Source: Siderastrea radians
Taxonomy: Eukaryota; Cnidaria; Anthozoa; Scleractinia; Rhizangiidae
Direction: 5' to 3'
NCBI GenBank assembly: GCA_964017195.1
Contig: OZ024898.1
Span: 12,539,557-12,603,556, forward strand
Length of the DNA stretch: 64,000 nt
Under the pieces are notes generated by a model. The model made no database searches, had not been told where the DNA came from, and saw only the letters and a program-made list of their open reading frames with translations. The translations under genes were made by a program, and so were the position numbers. Positions 35,101-48,900 of this stretch are shown here, piece after piece (position 1 is the first letter of the stretch; each line of letters begins with the position of its first letter).

Positions 35101-38100
35101 GTCAGTTCCACTGTACCTAGGGCTGTTACCAACTGTTAACAACTGCCTTGCTTAGTAGAAGGCGGGTGCCTGGGACATCCAGGGGCTTCCACTGTCCAGC
35201 GAGCCCCTGGATAGAATACCGCCTCCATGGCTGGCAAATCCCCACAACCCAGCCATGAGCACCCATTTAAGGCACCTGTCACACTGGTTGGATCAGTGGA
35301 AGGGAGAAAAAAGAAGGGAGGAGTGGGAGGGGAAAAAGCTCTGTTGACAAACCGCTAACAGATACACCGAAACACTCAAAGGAAAACTGCCATGCTACAA
35401 TGCAATGGTGACATGCAATCTGAGCCTCCACTTGTAAATGGGACCGTTGACCACTTGACAAAATAATGCTGACAAGGCAGGACTGCTAAGATTGTGGTTA
35501 TAAACTTACAATGTAGTTAAATGTACTTACAATGTAGTTATTCATTTAACTGAATAAAATAATTTTCAGTTCTGAAAACTGAATGCAGAAAATTCGCACT
35601 GTTAGCTGTATATTAAAGTGCTTGATCTTCATGCTCCAAAATCTTCCCTGATGGTGTTACTTAATTTTGAAATTTTTTCCACATCCTGTGGGAAGAATGT
35701 CAGTTTGTCAATGAGCTGCAAGTTGATTCAGTAAAGTAAAAAAATTTTGCCTTTGATGTTTAGGCAAGACAGTTGATCTTCATGAGTTTGAGGCCGAGGC
35801 TGTAGCAAGTCTGGTCAAGCTTTACCTCAGAGAATTACCTGAAAACATCCTCACTGCCACATTACTTCCAAAGTTTAACGAGCTTCCTAGTAAGTAAACT
35901 AACCCTTTAAGCCCCGTTATCAACATGCAGATTCTCCTTAGTGTTCTCCATTTATTTCTTATGATACCAGTTGGGAGAATTTGATAAAACATTAACATTA
36001 ATTGGTGATCATTTCCTTAATTCTCATAACCTGTATGTTTGATCAAGTAGTGATATTGTGAGGAGAAATTAGATGCTTGTCATGTTTGGGCCTTGAAGGG
36101 TTGAAAACTAATCTATCAACCTATAAACTTTTAGCTGTGTACCCATGGAAAGTTCACACTTTCAGAAAATAACAACAAACTGCGAAAGCTGTGTAGGAAT
36201 AAAAATCAACGAGCTTGAAAAATTTCTCTTTTAAGACGATTTCCGCTCAACGTTCGAGCAGTAAGTGCAAAAATTAAGTTACCAAAAAAATACTTGCAGC
36301 ACTTTCACATTTTGAGAACAGATAAGAAGAACTTATCGTTACTTTTGCTCCCAAGCTGACCCCGCGAGAGAAAATTGGATTTGAAGTTATCCATATTTCA
36401 ATTAAAAAGACGCTTCATGTCAGTTCAAAACAAAATGGCGCCCGTTTTTAGCATACTTTTACGACATTTGAAATTAATTTTCCTGAGAATGCTTGAGAAT
36501 TTCATCGCGGGGTCACTTGGGCAAGTGAACTAGAGTGAGATGTTTCAAATAGCATTTAAAATGTTACCGTGCTATGAGTAGTTTTTTGGTAAATATTTTT
36601 TGCACTTATTGCTCGAACGTTGAGCGGAATCCGTCTTAAATGTTGAAAATTAAACTTCCGTTGTTCGGAATATAACTGATGGTGATTTATAGATCTAAAT
36701 AATATGTGTACTAACTTGCCATTCTGTAGGTGTCCAGGACAGAAGTGAACAGTTGGAAAAAGCCAAACAGCTTCTTGCTGAACTGCCATCTTGCAACAGA
36801 ACATTACTGGCATGGCTCTTCACTCACATGTCACATGTCATGGAAAAGGTAACAACTTTAACTAATTTCAGAAGACCAGATGATCGAGAAAATGTTTGGT
36901 CCAAAGACCTTGATGGAAGACCAAACATTTTCCAGTCTGCTCAGGCCTCAAAAAAATTTTTTTTTCATACTTCTTTTTTATGCTTCATTAGACTAACAAT
37001 TTATGAATACTTATAGACAAGTAGGCAAAAATGTGATGAATGACATGTAGAAATTAAAGTTGGTACACTAATTACATCCTTGTCATATTTACTGTGTGTT
37101 TATGTGTACATGACTTTTATACCTGCAACTGATCTGACTGATAAATGCTCAGGGTAGATGGGGGCGTTAATTAGAGAGAGGTGTTCCTTAATTGTCCAGT
37201 ATGTAAAGTTGACAAATGTGATAATTAAGGTACAAAAGAGAAGAAAAAATGCAAAAAAAAGCCAAAAAAGTTACGCATTCTCCCTTTCACTCCCATATAG
37301 TCTGTTATGGAGACACTTGAAGTAGTTCTAACTTTTGAGTCTATGGATAAAATCCTATCCTGTGACCATTCAAATGAAACCTTTTTAGCGGTACTTTCAC
37401 ATGTTACTATCTATATTTAAGTATTTTGCAAAATGAAATTTGGGATTTGTCTTAAATTCTCATTTTGGGCACTCTTGGGAGTAAAAGGGTTATACATAAG
37501 CACACCAGTTTATGTACAAACACACTAGTGTATGCTACTAATTAACTAACTAACTAACTAAACTAACTTTTGCTTATTGTGGGGCAACAGCATGGAATGC
37601 ACTTCTAAACCATGCATGGACATCAGAGACTTGAAAACATTTAATAGTTTCAAAGCGTTTTCTTAATAGTTAACATAATAAAGTATCCAAATATTGGTAT
37701 TAGTAATAAAACGTTTAAGCCATTGTAATATAGCTATTATTTATGAGCATTTTAGTTTTTTATATTGGATTAAATAGGAACTGCTAATTTGGAAACCAAC
37801 TATATATTGAAATTATTACAGTGTATAAATAAAGTTAACTCATTCATTCATCCATTCCTTCGTTCGTTCGTTCGTTCGTTCGTTCATTCACTAGTTACAC
37901 ACACCAAAAGATTACTACAGCAACATAAAATACCTAAATTATAGTTAGGACTAAATGATCCGTGTACTTTCTTAAGCAAATTACAAATCAGACAAAATTA
38001 TCTTAGTGTATTTGTACTCTGCACTGTTGATAAAAATATTTACATTTAACAAACCCAAATTTTAAATGTTTTGATACATCAACAAGGGGTATTATCAAGA

Positions 38101-39886
38101 CGTGTATAGTAAGTTCTTATTTTTTCTCTTTTTAGTATTCATCAAACAGAATGAATCTACAGAACATTGGAATAGTTCTAAGCCCAACAATGAACGTAAA
38201 CCACGGAGTGTTATTCATTTTTCTTAATTTTGTTAGTGAACTCTTCCCTGATACAAAGATCACAAAGTGAGTGGACGGTAACATTATTTCCATACAAAGT
38301 ACTTATTTTTTTAATAAGTTTATTTAAATTTAATCGAAGACATTAAACTCTCAGCTGCAGGGTTGCCACTAGCCTACGGATAGCCACACCCTACCCCCGA
38401 GCAATCCTCCCCCCTCTAGGGGTAGGGTGCAGCTACACGTAGGCTAGGTTGCCACAGGTCTGGAAATGGTCAGGGAAACAAAAATTCTTCAAATTCGGAG
38501 AAACGTCAGGGAATTGTATTCTGAATGAGGAAAAACTGAAACTTCCTACCGAGCAATGTCTTTTTTGTAGGGCTGAATAAAAACTTCGCGTCACTGTTAT
38601 CTCGGCGATTTTTTTTTTTTTTTTTGCTGAATAAATAGTACTGAGTCATTGTCAGTATTAAAATAGGTGGACAGGCGGTTGGAGATTGCCACTATCTGTG
38701 ACTTGTGTTTATCTGGTTAGAGAAATAATATTTTGCACTTTTATCGGGACATTCAAGGAATTCTCTGTGGCAAACATGTAAAGTTTTCTACAGGATATTG
38801 TGTAGACAGATGTGTACATCATTTGAGTTTAAATTTAGTCATTGGGTAGTGTGAAGTTTCTTGTCAAAGAAACAACTGGACTTAAAGACGAGGCTTTAAC
38901 CACAGAGCTACCAATGTAATCGGATTGACAGTTTGCTTGAAAGTTCAGTGTGCTAACCGCTACACCAATATCAAGTCTCGTTGCCTACATTACAACAGTC
39001 AAGTGATGATGATTAAAGGCTTAATTCAGATAACAGTTTGGTTACAAACCTAATTAATGGCAGAATTTTATTATTTATTTATTTATTTATTTATTTCCAT
39101 TTATAGGTACAGCGGACCACTCACAATGTCGATTAGAATGGATGATGATGATGAAGATTTACCAAGCAGCCCAGAGTAAGATGAGAAAAAGTTGCATTTT
39201 ATTTCTTAACAGCCCTTTTAACAAAACTGAAACTTCTATTGTGCAACATATCCAGAAACAAACAGCCCCATCAGATAGGCTTCAAATCAAATGCTTAAAT
39301 TATTTTTTGATGAAGAAAAGAAAGAAAAGAAAATAAACAGCGATCTGCGCCCAGTGTTTACAAGTAAAAAAAGTTGCCGATGAGATCAAAGTAGCAGAAG
39401 CCAGCCAAACCACGGTTAATAAATCAACAATGTGTTGTTTATGAGTTTAGATGTGATCTGTGTGATGCCGATTATGTTGGATATACACGCCGACACCTTT
39501 TTCAGGGCATTAAGGAACACAAGCACTCTGCTATTGGAAAACACTTGCGCGACGCTCACAATCAGAGGAATAAAGACCTTCAGAAACAATTCACCATTCT
39601 TAAGAAATGCCGCGGAAAGCTGGAATGCTTAATTTACGAAATGCTCTTTATCAAAGACAAGAAACCTAAACTGAACACTCAATCTGCCTCAATCAAGGCA
39701 AAACTATTTACCTAATTAGCACCCTTTACATTCCACATTGTATTTTTAATCACATGCAACAAGACTTCAACACGCATTTTATTATATAAGGAACTTACAA
39801 GAATCTGACTTTTAGTTATACGAAATTGAAAATGATGAGTGAGTCATCGAAACGTCATTCGAAACTACTATCGCTAATTTTTATTC

Positions 39887-39937
<51 letters not shown>

Positions 39938-42900
39938 TGTGTTCTGTTGTAAAAAATTCAGCAGGGGCACCCAATGGAATCTTTCGGTGGATTATCTGTC
40001 TGGAAGGCATCAGAAGGCCTCAGAAATTAGGAATTAATTTTTGTAAGAAATAAAAAATTAATTTAGAAAACTGGAGTTTTCAAACTTTCATGAACAGTTT
40101 GCTACATTAATTGAAATTCTTTTCCTTAAGCAGCTCAATTCTAATAGCCCTTTTCACAGTTAACTTTTCTTATCTGCATTACAATGTATTTGAACGTGGA
40201 CGTCAGGCAATTTCAGGCAGTAACTGCAAAATTACCCGAAATTGCCTCACACCCACGTTCGAAGATGAGAAAAAACTGCTGCGGAAAGGGCTATTATAAC
40301 TATTTTAATTGTCTTCTCAGTGCTATAGCTTCTGCCCTGGCCAAACAGGAAGCGATTCTATCTCAGCTTCATGAAGATCTCAACATGTACACAGACAACT
40401 CACAGGTTAGACACTGTTGTGTATTGGTTTTAGGGTTTAACTCCTCAACATGTATACTTCTTGCAGCTACACTCTGAGTTGTTTGATGGAAAACAAAACA
40501 ATTATTAGTGTTGGCCGTATTAACCACTTATGTAGAGCGCTTTTCAAATGAGTGTTGTAAAACCAAACCAAACTTATTACACCAACCAATCACAGCAAGG
40601 ACAAATTAGCCAATGAACCAATCAGAACTTGTAGTAAATACATGTAACCGACGCCAAGCACGGGAAGACGCGTGCGAGCAAGAGACGAATGGTTTGGGTT
40701 TCACTTCTGATTGGTCGAAAAAATGGAGCGAAATTTTTAACCAATCACAGATTGAAGTAAAGCAAAACCAAAGCAAAACGCGAATTCCTTTCGACACTCA
40801 ATTGAAAACCGCTCTATTGATAAACAAAGTCTGTTTGCTACTTTTTTTGTTTGTTTGTTTGTTTGTTTTAGAATGACGGTCAAGATGAGATGCTCTGGGA
40901 AGTTCAAAGAAAGGTCACACTACTAAAGAGAAAGGTAACTTCTGAACTGAATGATTGTTGTCTTCTGTTACAATTAGATACTCAATGCTCAGACTTAAGT
41001 GAAAAAGGAGCTACTGTTACTGTAGTTATGGTGGCATTGTTCTATAACACTAACAATTTTTCTTTTGAGGCTACTAAGGGACCGTTCATTTTTTATGGGG
41101 TAGGGGGGCTGGTGGGATTTAATGGGTAGTACCTGTAAAATGTAATGACCCCCCCTCTAGATTAGAATTTTTTTACCTGGCCCCCCCCTTGTAGTCCTAA
41201 ATATTTGAGATGACCCCCCCCCCCCCCAAAAAAAAGAAAGAAAAAAGGGATAAAGTAAATCTAAAACTTATCAAGCTGAAAATAAGTCCTGCAGGAGTAA
41301 ATGTCTTTATTCAGACAAGCACTAAAGGTAATTTTCTGGTAGGGTTCGAGAAGTATCTTCCCCTGGAAAATTTCGAAAATTTAGAGATGCTGTAATGCAA
41401 TTTGCTGCATTCTGAAGTACATAAACAGGCAATTCATACCGGTTTAAAGCATTATTTTGGACATTATTATCAGTTGTTCAGTCGTTTAAGAATCAGACTA
41501 GCAGAGGGCAAAAAAGAGCTGACATTCCCCTGGCTGTATTTTGTTATGAAACAGTTCATGGGGTAGAGTAGCCGTTAGGTGTATAACGAAGTAAGGGGGT
41601 CCGGGGGCATTCTCCCCCGGGAAAATTTGAATTTTCACAACCTTAGAAACGCTATTTTTGGCCTTCTGGCACTGATGTTTGCATTATTACAGAAGCTGTC
41701 ACTACTAAACTTAAAGGCAATTTTTTTGGTGACCCCCCCTCTACACACCATATTTTTTTGGCTTGCCCCCCCCCCTTTGAAGCCATATTTTTTACATGGC
41801 CCCCCTCAAATCCCACCAGCCCCCCCTACCTCATAAAAAATGAACGGTCCCTAACTTGAGAAATGTAGACGGTTTTTCATGTGGCTTGCACAAATTTTAA
41901 AATTCAGCCATTGTTAAATTTATTTTACACGAAATCGCTAAAAATACAGTTTGTTGTTTCTACAATTGCCAAAAATGGTAACCTTTAGTTATCCTGATTC
42001 AGATTGTTATCCTGGTTTGAGAATAACACGTAAATTTGAGGCTTCATGCATATGCAAAATATGAACTAGACTCCATTGTTAAAAATGGAGAATTGCGCTC
42101 ACACTCAAAATGGATGCACCGCAAAAGAACAGTTAGAAATGGTTTCTCTCTCATTTGGTCTAGAATTCTCACGCACTCAACTGCAAATTGATCCACTTCA
42201 TAATAACTGCTATGCGACTTATTAGTGAAAAAGTTGTTGCTTGATCCTGTCATAATAAGTCAAAACAAAACAAAGTTTCTTTCTCAGGATCCAAAACTTT
42301 AGCTAAGTCACAAGCTTTCGACTCCGTCGCGGAATCTTTATCAAGTGATGGTGTTGGATGTTTTGTCACGTGATTTAGGATGGTGAAAACTCGGCACGGA
42401 GTCGGCACTTACCATAAGCCTTTTAACACCATAAGACAACAATTGGTACACACAAAGGACCCCACAGCCAAGGAAAAGAAACGCAGAGTGGTCTACAAAG
42501 TTCAGTGCAAGGATTGCAAAGAGGATTACATCGGTGACACGGTTTGGGGTCACGCTCAAGGAGCACGGCAACATGCTCGACGACTGCTGTGGGTGATCAC
42601 CTTAGGGACACGGGACACACTCTTGACTTCTCTTCCTCCCTGATCATTGCAAGGGAAAATGACACTTTCAAGAGACGAATAAGAGAGGCCATCGAAATTC
42701 ACTGTCAGACACCAACAATGAATCGCGACAACGGATACGAGCTCCCGGCTATCTGCGAGGATGTTTTGTCTTTTGGTTTTCACCATCCTAAATCACGTGA
42801 CAAAACATCCAACACCATCACTTGATAAAGATGCCGCGACGGAGTCGAAAGCTTGTGACTTAGCTAAATTTTTGGATCCTGAGAAAGAAACTTTGTTTTG

Positions 42901-45900
42901 TTTTGAACTATGCGATTGCTTACAATTTGTGCTTGACTCTTTGGAATTAGCATTCCAGTAAGATGCCAACCATTGATAACTGACACTCTACACGAACTCT
43001 CGAGACTAAGATAGTCGCAATCTGGTTGTCACTGTGGCTGTAACTATAGATTGCGTAACACTCTACACTTACTCTATAGAGAACGTCGTAATCTGACAGC
43101 TTGCCAACCATCGTATTCGATGACTTACACTCGACGCGCTCGACTCTCTAGGATAAGTGCAACAGGCAGAATGACAGTTGTTGATTACTCTATCATCTGC
43201 AGTCAGCTCTTTAGAGATTGCCACAGTCTGGCAGGATTACAGCGTGATTGATTGCTTTCAGTGCACTCGGCTCTTTAGAGATAATCGTAATGTGGAAGGA
43301 CATCAGCTATTGACCTCTCTACACTGCGTACTCAGCTCTCTAGGAATGGTCGCAATCCAGTCAGCTACTGATTGTTTCACACGATGCGCATGACTCTCCA
43401 GAGATAGTTGCAGTCTGGAAAGATGTCAACCATTATTCGATCGCGTTATATATTTGCTTTACATTCTGCACTTTACTCTTCAGAGATAGTTGCAATCTGG
43501 CAGTATGTACACCGTTGGCTGCCTTACACTGCAGGTAGTGATTGCTTTACACCGCACTTGACCCTCAAGTCTAGATGGGTGCAATGTGGGAGGATTTCAG
43601 CTATTGATTGCTTCACACTGCGCTCTTGTTTGTGAAGTTTGGAATTTTGTGAAGGTTTGGTTTGCTATTGACACTTTAGAGATAGTCTCAATCCCGCAGG
43701 ATGTCGTGTATTGACTATTAACATTGTGCGCTCGACTTTCAAGTCTAGATAGACACAACTCGACGCGATTTGCTGTACACTTTGTCCTCGTCACGTCGGG
43801 GATAGTTTCTGTTGGACTATTAAGACAGAGATGGCAGCTAGTCTACGTTTCAATCAACTCTCATCTGTTGCTTGTTGTCCATTTTTGTTTCAGCTTAGAC
43901 ATGCTAAGAGACATGCACAGTCGAAGCAGGAAGACGAAAGCCAGAAGAAACAAGAAACTGCTGTTCCAAAAGACGAAGAGGATGGTAAAGTATTAAAAAG
44001 TATAGCTATATACAGAATTGTGAAACTGCTAGCAGTAGTTTTTGCAGTTGCTTGAAAGTATGCTTTTCTGTGACATTTGTCCAAGAGCCAAAAAATGAAG
44101 AAAAAAAAGAGAAAAGAAAGATGTTGTGATTGCTGAACTTGTAGTAAAAGAAAGAAAAAAACGTTGTTCGGCTCCCTAGTATGATGTATCGGCTATCGGG
44201 TGACTGAAACACCACACAATCAAGCAATAAAGTATAGTAAAGACCAGGTCATTCATAAGGAGACGATGTGGATATCACAAGGCTTCAGAGCGAAACCTTT
44301 TAATAAAAGGGAGAGTTAAAAAAAATAAATGTCCTTTATTTACCCTGGGCAAGTGATTATAGCAAGGTGCTAGTGACACCGAGCATTTAAACCTTAGAAA
44401 CAAATATTTCAAATTGAACATAACAAGTTAAAATCCCAACTGGCCGGAGGGAGACCAGTTGGCTACTTGCAAGTGTGGCCGAGGAGTTGAACCCGGGTCG
44501 GCCGCGAAACAACTTCAGATAGCGGTCAGAGCGGGTCTTGAACCTGGGACCTCCAGATTTCAAGCCCGGCGCTCTAACCTCTCTGCCACACTGCCTCCAG
44601 TTGACATATTGTGTCTGGCTATGTATGGCCCGGAACTTGCGGTACGTTTACTTTACAAATATTCTAAAATAGTAAGACCCTAGCTTTCTTGGCAGAACAC
44701 AATTTGCACTGATGTTTCTTATAATGCAACGAAGCATAAGTCCGATACACCACTTTTAAGGTACATTGTTCTAACAGATTAATGTTTACCAACTCCCTGC
44801 AACTGCAGAAGGTGTATCCACTGACAACTAGTTATTAGTTCATTTGTTGTTTGTCGGAGTTTTATTTATCCACCATCTCTCTTGTAGGATTAATCACACT
44901 TCTGGAAGCCTCTGAAGCAGAACTTCTTCTGGAACAAGAAGTATGTATAATTAACTTGTTTGAGTTGTTGTATTTTTCTGTTTTTTTGCCTTATGTGTGA
45001 AATTCCGATTTTTGACTTAATGAATATCATTTAAAGGTATATGTGATCGGTGGTATAAACCGGCAAAAAGATTTGTGGAATGATCTTCACACTGTGTAAA
45101 CAAGCAGTGTTCTAAATTGCTCACACACTTCTTGCACACTGCAAAGATCATTACATTCATTTCTTGTTTAAACCCGAAGCTCGTATATGTCGATTTTGTA
45201 GGTGTTCATTTTGTTACAGAGCGGTTTTCAACCGAGTGTCCAAAATAATTCGCGTTTTGCTTTAGTTTCGCTTTTCTTTGCTCTCTGTTTGGTTCAAACA
45301 TTTCGCCCCACTTTCTCGTCCAATCAGAAGTAAAAACCCAAACCAATCGCGACTTGCTCGCACGCGTTTTCTCGCGCATGGCGCTGGTTACATGTGTTTG
45401 CTTCGAGTTCTGATTGGTTCATTGGGTAATTTGTGTTTGTTGTGATTGTCTGGGGCAATTACTTTGGTTTTGGTTTTACGACACTCAACTGAAAAGCGCT
45501 CTATTCCACATGCGGGATATTAGAACCCTAACCAAACATTCAGCTTTCCCGTATCCTTCAATCCTGGCATCCGTTACCCTCTTCCACGTCTTTGCGCTTT
45601 TTCGGTCGCAAAATATTACGCAATGTTGCATAATTTCCCCTATTTCTCCCTCTTCCGGGCACCTTGGGAACCCCGCTAGGCCCCTCTTCTTCCGCTTCTC
45701 ATAGACCCCCCCCCCTTTCTCCCGGGTTCCCGGTCTTCTGCCCCCCACAACAATATTACTGTATTTTAAAAGGGGTTTATCGTTGTCCAACCAAGATGCC
45801 ACAGTGTAGCGCAACAGATAATTTATGCTAAGAACATTTGGCGGGAGAGGGAGGGGGCGGGGGCGGAGTGTGGCTGTACTTGAAATCCGGAGGTCCCGAG

Positions 45901-48900
45901 TTCAAGTCCTGCTCTGAGCACTAGCTGGAGTTGTTCCTCGGTGGACCCGAGTCAACTCCTCAGCCACCCTTGTCAATAACTCACTGGTCTGCGTCCCACC
46001 AGTTGGGTTTTTAACCTTGTTATGTTTGATTTGAAGTATTTCTTCCATTGTCAAAGCCCTTTACGGGAATTGGACAATCTAGTCGTCATTATTGTCATCG
46101 TTTGGCTCCAGAGTATCAAAAACTGATTGTGTGACATTAATTATTTTTTGTTTTCTTGTGACCAGGAGTTAACTTCCATAGGCAGTGAGCTCAGAAAACG
46201 TTTGGAACATGAGAAGAGAGAAATTGAAAGACTGAACGTAAGATGCTCTGTTGTCGTGTTAAAAAAATAAATAAATAAATCTACTTTGTTTAAAGAGGGT
46301 GACACCTAACAGTCTGAGACTGACAAACCTGTGACCCTCGGGTTCCGGATCGAATTAGAATTTGGAAGTGTTGGTTTTGAGGAGAGGGGAAAACCGGAGT
46401 ACCCGGAGAAAAACCTCTCGGAGCAAGGACGAGAAGCAACAACAAACTCAACCCACATATGTGTTGTTGGCAAAAGTCTGGCTGGGCTTACTTGCTGACA
46501 GGGCACGAAATTTGCAAGCACAGTATTTGCATTTATCTATTATCGCCATTGGAGTTCACTTCCAAATTCGCATGGATTTACGTTAATTTTTATAAGTTTC
46601 ACATCCTTACATACTTACAAAAATTTATGACCTTTCCGACGTAAAACTGGACAACACTGAAAATGTTCAGGTGCGTCATTTGTCCTTCGCAGCGGTCAAA
46701 CGCAAAAAGTTACGTCACTTCCGGTTTTTCAGAGCCTTGAAGTTTGAATCAGTTCAGACTTTTACGAGCGCGAAGTTCGTTTGAAAACGATACATAAAAT
46801 ATCCCGATAAACAAAATTTCGCGCCGATAAAACATGTGGATGCCAGTTACTTCATTCTGAACGCGTGCTCAAAGTAAAAAGTTTATACGGTGGCCCACAA
46901 CTGTCACGGCAAAATCATTTTGGCCACGGCAAAATCATTTTCGTCACGGCAAAATCATTTTGACCACGGCAAAATCGTTTTCGTCACGGCAAAATCATTT
47001 TAACCACGGCAAAATCATTTTCGTCACGGCAAAATCATTTTAACCACGGCAAAATCATTTTCGTCACGGCAAAATCATTTTGGCCACGGCAAAATCATTT
47101 TCGTCACGGCAAAATCATTTTAACCACGGCAAAATCATTTTGGTCACGGCAAAATCATTTTCGTCACGGCAAAATCATTTTCGTCACTGCAAAATCATTT
47201 TCAACCGCGGCAAAATCATTTTCAACTAAGGTAAATATATTTTGTACTCATGCCGGACCTCTGTTCGCAAGGTATGGGAGTTAATCAACTATGGACAACA
47301 GTTTCGTGACTCGTAGATGTTTTACGCAAACTGTGGAGTGCCTCTGAATGCGGGTTAAAAAATGTTGACGGGCCTGCACGACTCCTGCGTTCGTAGAAGA
47401 AATTCTAAATCCCTCATAGCTTAGCTCTAACTAGTAGGTCTTGAAGGGATTTCCCTTTTCGATATGAGATCATGGGAGGCTCCTTGAAGACTTTTTCACC
47501 TGTGGTTGGTTCTGTATAAGCTGCCATTTTCCCATCAGAATTTTCTTTAGGCTAGGTAATGCTGGGTGGTATTGTGTGACAAAGGGTAGTATTTTCTTAC
47601 GTGCAGCCTTGTTCTTCTGTTCTAGTTTAGTTTTTCTCACGGAGAATTTTACTTCTAAGAGGTGTTTTGTTTTATTACACCTGTTGGATATCCTCTACAC
47701 TTAGGCGTGATTTAAAGTTTTTGGTGTTTTCCTCAAATATTTCCTTTGTATGTGTTTGCACGTCAAGGATAGATTTCTTGTGAAATGTCTCACCCTTGTA
47801 CACTTTCGTGTCCAAGAATGTAATCTCTGTTTCTGATATTTCAGCCGTAAATTCGATTGTTGGGTGAAAGCAATTTGCCTTTCCTAGGAATTCTTCAATT
47901 TTTTCTGTGCTGTGTCCCACAAGGAGAACACGTCGTCAATGTATCTTTTCCAGACTAGCGGTTTTTGAGGGTCCACAATAGGTTTGGCGGGATGCGGGAT
48001 TTGGCTAATTTTTGTGGCGATATTCGGGATGGGAGCTGAAAACAGGAGCGGGAAGCGGGAATTTCATTTGAGAGCGCGAGTGGGATTTTGTGTTTTTGAG
48101 GAGTCGGGACGCGAGAATCGCAAGGGGAAAGTAGCGGGATACGGTATTTTAATTTTTACGAGACTGCATGATTTGACCGGCGCAGGCTGATACAAATGGA
48201 TCGTTTGTGGATGAAGTGTGTCAGGTTTCAAGTGATGCATTGATCAAGGAAGAGTAGCCTTAATGACAAGCTATTATGAGTCCTTTTGTGTTAATTTCGG
48301 AAAGAGATATCAGGCACATTTCTTAGTCTTGTCTGCGTTCTTAACTTTTCCGACCCTTTCCATTGAGCGTTTGTTGGAGCAGGTATGATCAGCTTTGGTT
48401 AGTCCAGCCAGTATAGCAACACCGGCGGACGGTAATGTAACCTTACGGCGGTCGCCAAAAACGAGGTATTTGGCATCGTAAATTTTGTTGCTATATATTA
48501 TGCAGAGTGCGAGCGGGAATGCCTTCGTTCAAAAAAAAAAAAAAACATTTCCGAGCAGAAATTTACTGGAAGCAAGTAATATAGAGACGCAGAAAGCTTT
48601 GAAATAAACTGTGAGTTAAGTGAGTCCACTTTTACAAATGTTTTGTTACATTTTATTTTTGCAGACCCCATAACTGGACCGATTTTGCATGACCTTTGGG
48701 CCCCTAGCCCTGTCTAAGGACACAATCCGTTTATATACAGCTGGGCCTGTAGAGAAACAATGTGGAGAAAACTTTTGTGTCTAAGGAAACGCCGACCTTC
48801 AGATCAAAACCAAGTCGCCCTTACCCCACAACTTGAACAACTACCGGCTTCATTTACATACTCAGTAGGTTGTCTTCCAGAAAAAAGCAGGGCCGAGAAT

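Larger units (their letters stand above)
39335..39935 (+). mobile_element. Penelope-like element relic (PLE-1), GIY-YIG end
   Basis: The block comprises a decayed coding end, a hammerhead-like motif and an (AAT)n tail. About 39,340-39,415 in one frame reads SDLRPVFTSKKVADEIKVAE, then a single-base shift moves to the frame of 39421-39714. It lies sense-oriented in RALBP1 intron 8. Confidence 0.65.
42262..42906. mobile_element. Penelope-like relic (PLE-2) flanked by ~130-bp inverted repeats
   Basis: The left arm (about 42262-42390) and right arm (about 42776-42906) are inverted copies sharing GATCCNAAANNTTTAGCTAA, CACAAGCTTTCGACTCCGTC and TCACGTGATTTAGGATGGTG. They bracket a decayed GIY-YIG coding end. 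PLEs often carry such copies as pseudo-terminal repeats, which fits this structure. Confidence 0.65.

Noticed and set aside
39826..40053. Poly-Asn protein
   Set aside because: The Asn run is the (AAT)n microsatellite after the PLE-1 relic.
43051..43996. Several plus-strand frames before RALBP1 exon 11
   Set aside because: They lie in the degenerate satellite and shift frame from unit to unit. Only the part from 43894 is exon.
46912..47225. CRISPR-like regular direct repeats
   Set aside because: Units are head-to-tail with only three variable bases between cores, there are no unique spacers, and the genome is eukaryotic.
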